64,000 bases of DNA from Microbacterium esteraromaticum (GCF_900163815.1 NZ_FUKO01000019.1:124001-188000), one strand, 5' to 3'. Positions 7,939 to 16,895 are shown, numbered from the stretch's first letter. A program made the numbers and translations. Notes: generated from the letters alone by a model not told the origin.

Positions 7939-8981
7939 CGCGCATCCTGTTCCACGTCATCATCCCAGTGCAGCGAATCGATGGCATCCAGCACGCGGTC
8001 GGCATCCGGCAGATACCAGTGCTCGAGCTTCGGGGGTGCGAACGGGGTGTCGAATCCCGTCACGCGTCGAACCGGAGCCTCGAGGTATTCGAAGCACCGC
8101 TCGAACACGCGGGCCTGGATCTCGCTGGCGACACTGACGTAGCCCGGCGCCTCGGCGACGACCACTGCGCGCCCGGTGGATCGCACGGCCGCGGTCACCG
8201 TCGCATCGTCGAACGGCGCGAGCGAGCGCACATCGATGACCTGCACGCTGCGTCCCTCAGCGGCGGCGATCTCCGCCGCCTCGAGTGCGACCGGCACCAT
8301 CGCGGCATAGGCGATCACGGTGACGTCGGTGCCCTCTCGGGCGATGCGCGCCGTGCCGAGGTCTGCGGTGATCGACGTGTCGACCTCGCCCTTCGACCAG
8401 TACAGCTTCTTCGGTTCGAGGAAGACGACCGGGTCGGGTGAGGAGATCGCCGCCCGCAGCATCGAATAGGCGTCCTGCGGTGTCGCGGGTGCGACGACCG
8501 TGAGCCCGGGGGTGTGCGCGTAGTAGGCCTCGGAAGAGTCGCAATGGTGCTCCACTCCGCCGATGCCCCCGGCGAAGGGGATGCGGATGACCAGTGGCAT
8601 CCGCATCGCGCCCCGGGTCCGATTGCCGAACTTCGCGACGTGACTGACGACCTGTTCGAATGCGGGCAGAGCGAAGGCATCGAACTGCATCTCGACCACC
8701 GGGCGCATGCCGTTCATGGCCATGCCGATGGCAGTGCCGACGATCCCCGATTCCGCCAGAGGCGTGTCAAAGCAGCGATCCTCACCGAAGCGCTCGGTGA
8801 GCCCGTCAGTGATGCGGAACACGCCGCCGAGTGCTCCGACGTCCTCGCCGAAGATGACGACCTCGGGGTCTGCCTGAAGCGCATCGGCGAGCGCACGGTT
8901 GAGCGCCCCCGCCATCGTCATCGCCTGAGTGACGGGGGCGGGCTCGGTGTCGAGACGGACGTCGTCGTGTGCGATGGTCAT
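7935..8981 (-). CDS. bkdB: branched-chain 2-oxoacid dehydrogenase E1 beta subunit
   Basis: This 348-residue protein has the transketolase-like pyrimidine-binding domain (GEDVGALGGVFRIT, LAESGIVGTAIGMA) and the C-terminal transketolase domain. With E1alpha it forms the thiamine-diphosphate-dependent decarboxylase that acts on 2-oxo acids from Val, Leu and Ile. ATG 8981 is chosen over an upstream in-frame start at 9041 because it is preceded by AGGAGG at good spacing and overlaps the E1alpha stop (ATGA). The gene order E1alpha-E1beta-E2 and the divergent Lrp regulator favour a branched-chain rather than a pyruvate complex. Confidence 0.9.
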   Translation of the reverse strand: MTIAHDDVRLDTEPAPVTQAMTMAGALNRALADALQADPEVVIFGEDVGALGGVFRITDGLTERFGEDRCFDTPLAESGIVGTAIGMAMNGMRPVVEMQFDAFALPAFEQVVSHVAKFGNRTRGAMRMPLVIRIPFAGGIGGVEHHCDSSEAYYAHTPGLTVVAPATPQDAYSMLRAAISSPDPVVFLEPKKLYWSKGEVDTSITADLGTARIAREGTDVTVIAYAAMVPVALEAAEIAAAEGRSVQVIDVRSLAPFDDATVTAAVRSTGRAVVVAEAPGYVSVASEIQARVFERCFEYLEAPVRRVTGFDTPFAPPKLEHWYLPDADRVLDAIDSLHWDDDVEQDAR

Positions 8982-10081
8982 CGAGTGCCTCCTGACTCGG
9001 CGAGGGCGGTGCGATCGATCTCCCCGCGAAGCAGCTGCCACTGCTCCTCCAACTGCGGCGAACGGTCGGCGGTGACGAAGCGGAAGAGGTCTTCCGGATC
9101 AAGTGTCGAATCCGTGTTCAGCGCCACCCGCATGGCGGCGGCGATCTCTTCCGCGCCTGCGGCGAGCTGCTCTTCTGCGGCGTCATCGAGCACGCCCTGC
9201 GCACGAAGGAGGGCCCGCAGTCGAGCGAGCGGATCGCGAGCGACCCACGCCTGCACCTCGTCGCGCTCGCGGTAGCGGGTGTCGTCATCGGCGTTGGTGT
9301 GCGCCTGCATGCGGTACGTGTGCGCCTCGATGAGCGCGGGGCCGCCGCCGGATCGCGCTCGCTCGACGGCGTCGCCGAGTACTGCCAGCACAGCGGCGAC
9401 GTCATTGCCGTCGACGCGCTGCCCAGGCATGCCATAGCCGATCGCCTTGTGCGCCAACGAGGGTGCGGCGGTCTGGCGAGAGAGCGGCACCGAGATCGCG
9501 AATTCGTTGTTCTGGATGAAGAAGACCACCGGCACGTGGAAGACCGCCGCGAAGTTCAGCGCTTCGTGGAAGTCGCCCTCGCTGGTCGATCCGTCGCCGC
9601 ACATGGCCATCACCACTGTGTCTTCGCCGCGACGTTTGGCGGCGTATGCGAAGCCGACCGCGTGCAGCAGCTGCGTCGCCAGCGGTGTCGCCTGCGGGGC
9701 GACGCGATGCTCGGCCGGATCGTAGCCGGAGTGCCAATCGCCCTTGAGTAGCACCATGGCGTCCGCCGGTGTCACACCGCGCGCGATCACGGCGACCGAG
9801 TCGCGGTACGTCGGGAAGAGCCAGTCGTGTTCGCCGAGCACGAGTGACGCGCCGATCTGGCAGGCCTCTTGCCCATGCGAAGAGGGGTAAACAGCGAGAC
9901 GGCCTTGGCGTACGAGCGCGTTGGCCTGGTCGTTGATGCGTCGGCCCTCGACCAGGCCGCGGTATGCCGCGAGCAGATGGTCGGCATCCGGCATCTGGTA
10001 CTGAGTGTCTTCGACCGCCGTGCCGTCCTCGTCGATGAGACGCACCGGGACATCGCGGGGAAGCAGGTCATCTTGTTGCAT
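8978..10081 (-). CDS. bkdA: branched-chain 2-oxoacid dehydrogenase E1 alpha subunit
   Basis: The product is 367 residues. The thiamine diphosphate motif is present as GDGSTSEGDFHEALNFA with the closing FFIQNNEFAIS, and a Ser-rich phosphorylation-loop-like stretch follows. E1alpha binds the cofactor and begins oxidative decarboxylation of branched-chain 2-oxo acids. ATG 10081 is preferred to the in-frame 10120 start because AAGGAGGG lies immediately upstream. It is the first gene of the operon, and the 153-base gap to the divergent Lrp-type gene holds a palindromic operator candidate. Confidence 0.9.
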   Translation of the reverse strand: MQQDDLLPRDVPVRLIDEDGTAVEDTQYQMPDADHLLAAYRGLVEGRRINDQANALVRQGRLAVYPSSHGQEACQIGASLVLGEHDWLFPTYRDSVAVIARGVTPADAMVLLKGDWHSGYDPAEHRVAPQATPLATQLLHAVGFAYAAKRRGEDTVVMAMCGDGSTSEGDFHEALNFAAVFHVPVVFFIQNNEFAISVPLSRQTAAPSLAHKAIGYGMPGQRVDGNDVAAVLAVLGDAVERARSGGGPALIEAHTYRMQAHTNADDDTRYRERDEVQAWVARDPLARLRALLRAQGVLDDAAEEQLAAGAEEIAAAMRVALNTDSTLDPEDLFRFVTADRSPQLEEQWQLLRGEIDRTALAESGGTR

Positions 10082-10134
10082 CGGGTTCGCCCTCCTTGCC
10101 GAACTGATGCTTTCCAGCATGCCCCGGAGTGCGT

Positions 10135-10172
10135 CAATCGTTCAAGCAGGCCACCTCTAGTCTGAACGATTG
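10135..10172. promoter_or_regulatory. palindromic operator candidate for the bkd Lrp-type regulator
   Basis: Perfect 10-base arms caatcgttca (10135-10144) and tgaacgattg (10163-10172) are separated by 18 bases. They are centred in the divergent region between the E1alpha gene and the Lrp/AsnC gene. Lrp-family proteins bind such dyads and usually control the adjacent gene and themselves; that link is inferred. Confidence 0.65.
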
Positions 10173-10234
10173 TTTCAGTATTGCGGTTTCAAGCACCAAA
10201 GTGTCATGATTCGTTGACGGAACGAAGGGGTGCC

Positions 10235-10672
10235 ATGAGTGAGATGGATGCGACGGATCACGCGATCCTCGCCGAGCTTCGCCGCGATGCGCGCGCATCG
10301 ATGACGGCGATCGCCGAAGCCGTGCACATCTCGCGAGCCGGAGCCCATGCGCGGATCAAACGACTCACCGACCAGGGCGTCATCACCGGATACACGGTGC
10401 GCACCGACCCGGTGCAGCTCGGCCACCACGCTTCTGCCTACGTCATGCTCGCGATCGAGCAGGCCACTTGGCAGGACGTGCAGGCGCGGCTGCGGGCCAT
10501 TCCCGAAGTCGAGCACATGGCGCTCGTCGGCGGCGACTTCGACGTCATTCTGCTCGTGCGCGCCAGCGACGCCCGCGACCTGCGTCGGATCGTGCTGGAG
10601 GATATTCAGGCGATCCCGTCGATCCGCTCGACGCGCACCACGCTGATCTTCGAGGACTTCACCCGCGACTGA
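10235..10672 (+). CDS. Lrp/AsnC-family transcriptional regulator of the bkd operon
   Basis: The product is 145 residues. Residues 1-60 are a winged helix-turn-helix (DHAILAELRRDARASMTAIA, then VHISRAGAHARIKRL) and residues 70-140 are the AsnC ligand-binding alpha/beta domain with the GDFDVILLVRA strand. Proteins of this family sense amino or 2-oxo acids. Because it is divergent from the branched-chain dehydrogenase genes it is probably the BkdR-type activator or repressor. ATG 10235 is used because of the gaagggg ribosome site; the frame is open from 10181. Confidence 0.88.
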   Translation: MSEMDATDHAILAELRRDARASMTAIAEAVHISRAGAHARIKRLTDQGVITGYTVRTDPVQLGHHASAYVMLAIEQATWQDVQARLRAIPEVEHMALVGGDFDVILLVRASDARDLRRIVLEDIQAIPSIRSTRTTLIFEDFTRD

Positions 10673-10692
10673 GTGGGCTCGAGCGGCTCTGG

Positions 10693-11343
10693 TCAGGCGA
10701 TCGTCAGCCCGAAGCCGTCTGCGCGCGCGGTGATCGTGATTCCGGTCAGATCATCGACCGCATACGTCGGGTCGTTCTCCGCTGCGAGCCTGCCGACGCC
10801 GATCACGGTCATGCCTGCGGCGAGCCCGGCCTGGATGCCGGCGGGTGAGTCTTCGAACACGACGCAGTCGGCCGGGTCGATGCCGAGAAGGAAGGCAGCT
10901 TTCAGAAAGCCCTCCGGGTGCGGCTTCGACGCCGTGACGCTCTCGGCGGTGATCGCGAGCTGTGGAACGGCGAGCCCGGCGGCATCCATTCGCGCGGTCA
11001 TCAGCGCGACATCGGCGGAGGTCACGATGGCGTGCGGATGCTGCGCCAGTGCCGCCAGCAGCTCCTGCGCCCCGCCGATCGCGACGACGCCGTCGACATC
11101 GTCCGTCTCGCGCGCGAGCATCTCCTGGTTCTCGACGAGATTCACGGCGTGATCGCGCTCGGGCAGCATGATCGCCATGCTCTGATGCCCCTGCCGGCCG
11201 TGCACGACCTCCATCACGCGCGCGGCGTCGATGCCGTGCGGCGCCGCCCACTGCAGCCACAGTCGCTCCACGACTGCTGTCGAGTCGACGAGCGTGCCGT
11301 CCATGTCGAGCAGAACGGCGCGGGCGTGAATCGTGTGCGTCAT
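10693..11343 (-). CDS. HAD-superfamily sugar phosphatase
   Basis: This 216-residue class IA haloacid-dehalogenase phosphatase starts with LLDMDGTLVDS (nucleophile Asp and acid/base Asp), has the TSA motif II in AIVTSADVA, a Lys in TASKPHPEG and the VFEDSPAGIQAG motif. The sequence most resembles 2-deoxyglucose-6-phosphate or glycerol-type phosphatases, but the substrate cannot be read from sequence. It faces the Lrp gene tail to tail with a 20-base gap. It has no Shine-Dalgarno; a TAGCCT box ends six bases before the ATG. Confidence 0.85.
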   Translation of the reverse strand: MTHTIHARAVLLDMDGTLVDSTAVVERLWLQWAAPHGIDAARVMEVVHGRQGHQSMAIMLPERDHAVNLVENQEMLARETDDVDGVVAIGGAQELLAALAQHPHAIVTSADVALMTARMDAAGLAVPQLAITAESVTASKPHPEGFLKAAFLLGIDPADCVVFEDSPAGIQAGLAAGMTVIGVGRLAAENDPTYAVDDLTGITITARADGFGLTIA

Positions 11344-11349
11344 GACCTC

Positions 11350-11355
11350 AGGCTA
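11350..11355 (-). promoter_or_regulatory. -10 box of a leaderless promoter for the HAD phosphatase
   Basis: TAGCCT on the minus strand, followed by six bases and then ATG 11343, so transcription is expected to start at the A of the start codon. Confidence 0.5.
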
Positions 11356-11369
11356 GCTTCTGGGCGTGC

Positions 11370-12788
11370 TCACCGATTCCAGAGCGGCGGCTTCGGCATC
11401 CGCATGGCGAGCCGCTCCAGCTGGGCGGCGACCGCGATGATCGCGGCTTCACCACCGGGACGGCCGATGAGCTGCACGCTCACGGGATGGCCGGCGTCAT
11501 CGGTCGTCACAGGCAGCACGATCGCGGGAAGCCCTGCGACGTTGACGAAGCTGCTGTAGGGCGCATACTGCACCTGCTGCGAGAAGTTCCGTGCCGCATC
11601 GGCCTGGTCGAACCAGCCGATCGGTCGCGGAGGCAGCGCGAGCGCGGGGGTGAGTACGGCATCGAACGGCGCGAACGCAGTGATCGTCGCGCGCTCGAAC
11701 GCGGAAGCGGCCGTGAGGGCATCCAGCACCTGCGCGCCGCTGAGCGTCCGCCCTTCGCGCACCAGCCAGGCGGTGATCGGCGCGACGAGCTCGAGCTCGG
11801 CATCCGACAGGTTCATCCGCGCCGCGCTGGTGCGCCACAGAGTCGTGAACATCTCGGGATATCCGCGTGGACGCCAGGCGAACTGGTCGACGCCGTATCC
11901 GGCCTCGGCGAGCAGCGTGGCAGCGATATCGACGGCGCGAGCCGCGTCGGAATCCAGTCGGATGTCATCCGCGTCGTCCCACGGCGAGACGGTGGTGACA
12001 CCGATGTGAGCGGATGCCGGTGGCCGGCCGGCAGCATCCAGGAACGGACCCTCGCCCATTGCGCGTGTGGCGTACGGATAGGGGCGACCGGCGATCTGCA
12101 CGTCCAGCAGCATCGCGGCATCTTCGACGGTTCGCGCAATGGGGCCGGAGACGGAGAGCCCCGCGGGGGACTCCAACCCGGTCGCGAACGGAATCCGCCC
12201 GCGAGACGGCTTGATGCCCACGACGCCGACTGTCGCGGCCGGGATGCGGATCGAGCCGCCGCCATCCGACGCAGGTGCCAGCGGCAGCAGCCCGGCGGCA
12301 ACGGCAGCGGCAGCGCCACCACTGGATCCACCCGCGCCGTTCGCCGAGTGCCACGGATCGCGGGTCGGCGGTCCGATCAGCGTCTCGGTGTACCCGGTGA
12401 GTCCGAACTCCGGGGTCGCGGTCTTGCCGAGGCTGATGCCGCCTGCCTCATCCAGCACGGCGGCCTGGTCAGCAGTGGTGTCGGGGACGAAATCGCGGTG
12501 CAGCTGCGAGCCGTACCGGGTGGGCACTCCGGCCCGCGTCACGAGGTCCTTGTCGGCGAACGGCATCCCCCATAGCTGCCCGTTCCGCGTCTCGCTCGTC
12601 GCCTCGATCGTCAAGCGCTCCGCGCGGGCCATCGCCGCATCCGCGGTGATCTCGACGAACGAACCGATCTGTCCATCCAGTCGAGCGATGCGCGCGAGAT
12701 AGTGGGCGGTCAAATGCAGCGGACTCACCTCGCCGGAGCGCAGCGCGTCACGCTGTTGGATCGCGGTGAGGTCATGCAATTGCGCCAT
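11370..12788 (-). CDS. amidase (amidase-signature family)
   Basis: The 472-residue product has the amidase-signature Ser-Ser-Lys triad context: MPFADKDLV (Lys), NGAGGSSGGAAAAVAAG (cis Ser), and ASDGGGSIRIPAA (nucleophile Ser). It hydrolyses a carboxamide to acid and ammonia; the physiological amide is unknown. It is not GatA-like in context, since no gatB or gatC is nearby. No ribosome site precedes ATG 12788; TAGGCT lies six bases upstream. Confidence 0.88.
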   Translation of the reverse strand: MAQLHDLTAIQQRDALRSGEVSPLHLTAHYLARIARLDGQIGSFVEITADAAMARAERLTIEATSETRNGQLWGMPFADKDLVTRAGVPTRYGSQLHRDFVPDTTADQAAVLDEAGGISLGKTATPEFGLTGYTETLIGPPTRDPWHSANGAGGSSGGAAAAVAAGLLPLAPASDGGGSIRIPAATVGVVGIKPSRGRIPFATGLESPAGLSVSGPIARTVEDAAMLLDVQIAGRPYPYATRAMGEGPFLDAAGRPPASAHIGVTTVSPWDDADDIRLDSDAARAVDIAATLLAEAGYGVDQFAWRPRGYPEMFTTLWRTSAARMNLSDAELELVAPITAWLVREGRTLSGAQVLDALTAASAFERATITAFAPFDAVLTPALALPPRPIGWFDQADAARNFSQQVQYAPYSSFVNVAGLPAIVLPVTTDDAGHPVSVQLIGRPGGEAAIIAVAAQLERLAMRMPKPPLWNR

Positions 12789-12794
12789 GGGACG

Positions 12795-12800
12795 AGCCTA
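12795..12800 (-). promoter_or_regulatory. -10 box of a leaderless promoter for the amidase
   Basis: TAGGCT on the minus strand is separated by six bases from ATG 12788. There is no convincing -35 at 17 bases. Confidence 0.5.
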
Positions 12801-12992
12801 GACCGCCGAACTTCTGCGCTGTCGCGGCATCCGAATCGCAATTCTTAACGGGGCGGTCGCATCTTCCAATCTTGCCCCGTGGGTTGGCCAGGGGCCGAGC
12901 CATACGCCGCCTACGCTGGAAGCGGGCAGATCAGCCCTGACACACGCGCGCCGTGACCCCACCGGCGCTTCATCACCCATGCAAGGACGCAC

Positions 12993-14441
12993 ATGGACGA
13001 TATCGCGATGCACCGCGACGACTGGCAGACCAAAGAAGAGCTCGCAGAGCGGATGATCCCGCTCATCGGCAGCCTGAACAGAAACAGCGACGTCGTGACG
13101 TCGCTGCACGGGCATCGACTGCTCGGTCTGTCGACCACCGGCATCCTCGAAGTGCATGAGCGGGTGGCTCAGCTCGGTCACGGCCAGCTTTCGCTCACCG
13201 ACACGCTCGCCGTGCTCGAGGCGCTGCGCGAGATCGGACCCGGGGCGTCGTCGCTGGATGTCGCGCGTCTCGTCGAGGGCCACGCCGCCAGCGGTGCGGA
13301 TCTCACCGAATACCTGCGCGAAGTACTGGCCCCCGCCATCGGCGCGGAACTCGCCGCGCCCGTCGACATCGTGCTGTACGGGTTCGGCCGCATCGGGCGC
13401 CTCCTCGCCCGCATCATCATCGCCCACACCGGCGGCGGCAGCGGGCTGCGCCTGCGCGCGATCGTGGTGCGCCGCGGAGCGGAGAACGACCTCGTCAAGC
13501 GGGCCTCGCTGCTGCTTCGCGACTCCGTGCACGGCCGATTCGCCGGCACAGTCGACGTCGATGAGGAGAACTCGCAGATCATCGCGAACGGCACCCGCAT
13601 CCAGGTCATCTACTCCGATGACCCCGCGACCGTCGACTACACGGCCTACGGAATCCACGACGCGATCATCGTCGACAACACGGGTCGCTGGCGCGACGAG
13701 GAAGGCCTCAGCCGCCACCTCGAGGCGAAGGGCGCCGCCCGGGTGCTGCTCACCGCCCCTGGCAAGGGCGAGCTGAAGAACATCGTGCACGGCATCAATG
13801 ACTGCACCATCGAAGACGACGACCGCATCGTGTCGGCAGCATCCTGCACCACGAACGCGATCACCCCGGTACTCAAGGCGATCGACGAGGCCTACGGCAT
13901 CGTCCGCGGGCATGTCGAGACGGTGCACTCGTTCACGAACGACCAGAACCTGATCGACAACTTCCACAAGGGCGACCGTCGTGGCCGTTCCGCGGTGCTG
14001 AACATGGTCATCGCCGAGACGGGCGCCGCGAAGGCCGTCGCACGGGCGCTGCCGGAGCTTGCCGGCAAGCTCACCGGATCCGCTATCCGCGTGCCCACCC
14101 CCGACGTCTCGCTCGCCGTCCTGCACCTGAGCCTGGAGAACCGGGCCACGAAGGATCAGCTCAACGATTACCTGCGTCGCGTGTCGCTGCACTCGAAGCT
14201 GCGCCAGCAGATCGACTACATCGAGTCTCCCGAGGTCGTTTCGACGGACTTCGTCGGCTCGCACCGGGCGGGCATCGTCGACGGACTCGCGACGATCGCG
14301 AACGACCGCGATGTCGTGCTCTACGTCTGGTACGACAACGAATACGGCTACTCCTGCCAGGTGGTGCGGGTGCTGGAGGTCATGGCCGGCGCGCACCCGG
14401 TGGTGCTGCCGGTGCGCCGTGAGGTGACGCTCGAGAGCTGA
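12993..14441 (+). CDS. glyceraldehyde-3-phosphate dehydrogenase, long (about 480-residue) form
   Basis: This enzyme of 482 residues has an N-terminal helical extension of about 125 residues before the Rossmann motif YGFGRIGRLLARI. The catalytic Cys285 is in SAASCTTNA and the C-terminal signature is WYDNEYGYSCQV. It converts glyceraldehyde 3-phosphate to 1,3-bisphosphoglycerate. The long form is known in corynebacteria and relatives as a second GAPDH beside the glycolytic one and is thought to favour NADP or gluconeogenic flow; that role is inferred here. No pgk or tpi follows, so it is not the glycolytic cluster. A TACGCT box at 12912-12917 may be its -10, giving a leader of about 70 bases. 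Confidence 0.9.
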   Translation: MDDIAMHRDDWQTKEELAERMIPLIGSLNRNSDVVTSLHGHRLLGLSTTGILEVHERVAQLGHGQLSLTDTLAVLEALREIGPGASSLDVARLVEGHAASGADLTEYLREVLAPAIGAELAAPVDIVLYGFGRIGRLLARIIIAHTGGGSGLRLRAIVVRRGAENDLVKRASLLLRDSVHGRFAGTVDVDEENSQIIANGTRIQVIYSDDPATVDYTAYGIHDAIIVDNTGRWRDEEGLSRHLEAKGAARVLLTAPGKGELKNIVHGINDCTIEDDDRIVSAASCTTNAITPVLKAIDEAYGIVRGHVETVHSFTNDQNLIDNFHKGDRRGRSAVLNMVIAETGAAKAVARALPELAGKLTGSAIRVPTPDVSLAVLHLSLENRATKDQLNDYLRRVSLHSKLRQQIDYIESPEVVSTDFVGSHRAGIVDGLATIANDRDVVLYVWYDNEYGYSCQVVRVLEVMAGAHPVVLPVRREVTLES

Positions 14442-14469
14442 GCCGGATCGGATGCGAGAGGATGAAGCC

Positions 14470-15249
14470 GTGACGAGCTATTTTCACCGCCTCTCTGAAA
14501 CCGCATTCGCACCCACCGAGCATGTCGGTGGGGCGTGGAACCCCGACGAGCAGCACGTCGCGCCCGTGCTCGGGCTGCTGGCGCATGTGATCGAAGCCGA
14601 GCACCATGCCCGCCGCCCGGAGGCGCCGCTGGTGCTCGCTCGGGCGAGCTACGACATCCTCGGCGTCATCCCGATGGACGAGTTCGAGGTCGCGGCCCCG
14701 CGCGTGATCCGCGCGGGGCGCACGATCGAGCTCGTCGAAGCGACGCTCAGCCATGGCGGGCGTGCGGCGCTCACCGTGCGTGCCTGGATGCTGACGCAGA
14801 ACGACACCTCGGCGATGGCGGGCGTCACGCTGCCGCCCATGCCGGAGCGGGAATCGCTGCCGGAGTGGGCGCCCATGGATGTCTGGCCGGGCGGGGCCAT
14901 CCGTTCCATCGAGGCCCGTCGCGAGTTCATCGAGACGGGGCGCTCGCGCTGCTGGATCCGGCCGAAGCATCCGCTGCTGGAGGGCGAGCCCGTCTCGCAC
15001 CGTGCACGGATGCTGGGCATGACCGACTTCGCCAACGGCATCGCCACGCGCGTGGCGCCGGAGACGGCGCTGTACCCGAACATCGATCTGACGGCGAGCA
15101 TCTTCCGCGAGCCGGCCGGCGACTGGTTCGGCCTGGACACCTCGGTGTCGTTCGGATCCGACGGGATCGGGCTCACGGAATCCGTGCTCAGCGACGCGGC
15201 GGGCCCGGTCGGCACCTCATCGCAGACACTGACCGTCCGCCCGCGCTGA
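14470..15249 (+). CDS. thioesterase-family (hotdog acyl-CoA thioesterase-like) protein
   Basis: This 259-residue protein has two hotdog-like halves, as in TesB-type acyl-CoA thioesterases (ILGVIPMDEFEVAAPRVI, GRTIELVEATLSH). No catalytic residues can be fixed by eye. GTG 14470 is chosen because it follows gagaggatgaagcc; an ATG at 14452 adds six residues. It lies 28 bases after the GAPDH gene and may be co-transcribed. The substrate is unknown. Confidence 0.75.
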   Translation: MTSYFHRLSETAFAPTEHVGGAWNPDEQHVAPVLGLLAHVIEAEHHARRPEAPLVLARASYDILGVIPMDEFEVAAPRVIRAGRTIELVEATLSHGGRAALTVRAWMLTQNDTSAMAGVTLPPMPERESLPEWAPMDVWPGGAIRSIEARREFIETGRSRCWIRPKHPLLEGEPVSHRARMLGMTDFANGIATRVAPETALYPNIDLTASIFREPAGDWFGLDTSVSFGSDGIGLTESVLSDAAGPVGTSSQTLTVRPR

Positions 15250-15319
15250 CGCTCCGGAGCTCAGCATCCGGGCATCCGGGCATCCGGGTCGGTTTCCGCC
15301 GCCGTCCCCTGCGCCAGAA

Positions 15320-15387
15320 CAGGAGAATCGGCCGAATCAGGACGATTCAGCTGGTTTCCGTCCTGGTCTCGCCGATCCGCCTGATCT
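15320..15387. repeat. 68-bp palindromic element, family 4 copy A
   Basis: Outer arms of about 25 bases are complementary at about 19 positions. The reverse complement aligns to 47537-47603 with a single one-base gap and about 70 percent identity, including the shared blocks agatcaggcg and aatcgtcctga. It lies between two convergent genes. The rest of the 197-base gap (15250-15446) holds only a short cat-ccggg tandem near 15265-15285. Confidence 0.8.
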
Positions 15388-15446
15388 GGACGCGGGGACG
15401 TCTGGGTCCGGGGGCATCTCGGTCCCGGAAGCGTCCGCGCGAGAGG

Positions 15447-16889
15447 CTACTCGCCGGCGTGCCGGTCGAGGAAGGAATAGACCTCGCTGTCGTCGACGCC
15501 GGGGAACGCCCCGCGGGGGAGCGGTGAGAACATGTGCGTGTGCACGCGGGCGCTCGGCCAGGCTCGTCCCTCCCAGCGCTGGCTGATCGTGGCGGATGCT
15601 CGACGGCAGCACGCCTCGTCAGGGCAGTTGGACTGGGCGCGGTGGCTGGTCTCGCGCCCCCGCCACCAGCGTGCATCATCGAAGGGCACGCCGACGGTGA
15701 TGGAGAATCCGCTGTCGTGCGCCGAACCGGTCTGCGTTGCACACCAGAAAGTGCCCGACGGGGTATCGGTGTACTGGTAATGCTCGGTAGTGCGGTTGCG
15801 CTGCTCGAATGCCGCCCGGGCTGAGAACTTGCGGCACGCGGGCTGGCCCTCGACTGCTCCGGTGACATCCATCGGCAGCGGCAGGTCATCGTTCTCGTAG
15901 ACCCGGGTGATCGCGCCCTTCTCGTCGACGCGCAGAAAATGCAGTCGCATGTCGAGGTGGTGCGTCATCAGGTTGGTCATCCGCATTCCCGCAGCCTCGT
16001 GCGTCACGCCGAAGGCATCGCGGAAGTCCTCGACAGCGAGGTTGCGATCCTTCTTCGCCTGCTGCAGGAAGGCAACCCCCGCGGTCTCCGGGATCAGGCA
16101 GCAGGCGGCGAAGTAGTTGATCTCGAGACGCTGCTGCAGGAAGTTCGCGTAATCGGTGGGTGGCGTGTGGCCGAGGATGCGATGCGCCATCGCCTGCAGC
16201 GCCATCGAACGCAGGCCGTGTCCGCCCGGAATCGACGCGGGCGGCAAGTAGATGCGGCCGTTCTCAAGATCAGTGATCGAGCGCGTGGAGTGCGGCAGAT
16301 CGTCGGCGTAGATGAGCTCGAATCCGAGTTTGTCGGCCATCAGGCTCACGGTGCGGTGCGTCAGCGCGCCGGAGACGTGCCCCGCGGCCTTCAGGTGCTT
16401 CTCGGCCAGCACTTCGATCTCGGGCAGATAGTTCGCCCTCGCGCGCATGGTGAGGCGCATCTCGGTGTTGGCGCGGCGGGCCTCTTCGGGGGTCGCGATC
16501 GCTTCGCTCTCTCGGCGGTGCAGCTCGCGGTGCAGGCCGAGCACCGCCTCGATGGTCTCGTCGTTCATGCCCTTGGACACGCGAACCGGTGCGATTCCGA
16601 GCTGACGGAAGACGGGGCTCGCCTGGGCGCGATCGAGCTCGATCTCCAGCGCTGCGCGCCGGTTGGGCGGCTCGCCTGAGATCAGGTCAGCGACATTGGT
16701 GCTGCACGCCTCCGCGATCGCCTGCAGCAGCGACAGCTTGGGCTCGCGCTTGCCGTTCTCGATCAGGCTCAGCTGAGATCCGGCGATGCCCACCAGCGCG
16801 CCCAGTTCGTCGAGCGTGAAGCCCTTCGCGGTGCGGTGGTGTCGGATGCGATGCCCGAGGGTGCTGAGTTCAAGTCCACTGGTCGACAT
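15447..16889 (-). CDS. ramB: RamB-type transcriptional regulator (XRE HTH + ImmA/IrrE-like + DUF2083)
   Basis: The product is 480 residues. Residues 9-65 are a helix-turn-helix of the XRE class (LDELGALVGIAGSQLSLIE). The middle holds an ImmA/IrrE-like region with a degenerate metal motif (MALQAMAHRILGH), and the C-terminal third is the short-chain fatty-acyl regulator domain. RamB in Corynebacterium controls acetate, glyoxylate and gluconeogenic genes. Here it is divergent from pckG, which fits that role. No ribosome site is present; TATGCT six bases before ATG 16889 and the palindrome just beyond suggest a leaderless, autoregulated gene. Confidence 0.85.
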   Translation of the reverse strand: MSTSGLELSTLGHRIRHHRTAKGFTLDELGALVGIAGSQLSLIENGKREPKLSLLQAIAEACSTNVADLISGEPPNRRAALEIELDRAQASPVFRQLGIAPVRVSKGMNDETIEAVLGLHRELHRRESEAIATPEEARRANTEMRLTMRARANYLPEIEVLAEKHLKAAGHVSGALTHRTVSLMADKLGFELIYADDLPHSTRSITDLENGRIYLPPASIPGGHGLRSMALQAMAHRILGHTPPTDYANFLQQRLEINYFAACCLIPETAGVAFLQQAKKDRNLAVEDFRDAFGVTHEAAGMRMTNLMTHHLDMRLHFLRVDEKGAITRVYENDDLPLPMDVTGAVEGQPACRKFSARAAFEQRNRTTEHYQYTDTPSGTFWCATQTGSAHDSGFSITVGVPFDDARWWRGRETSHRAQSNCPDEACCRRASATISQRWEGRAWPSARVHTHMFSPLPRGAFPGVDDSEVYSFLDRHAGE

Positions 16890-16895
16890 TCCTTG

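Noticed and set aside
12798..14396. 532-residue open frame on the minus strand
   Set aside because: It is antisense to the well-supported GAPDH gene; its Arg/Asp/His-rich composition and lack of any family pattern are typical of GC-rich shadows.
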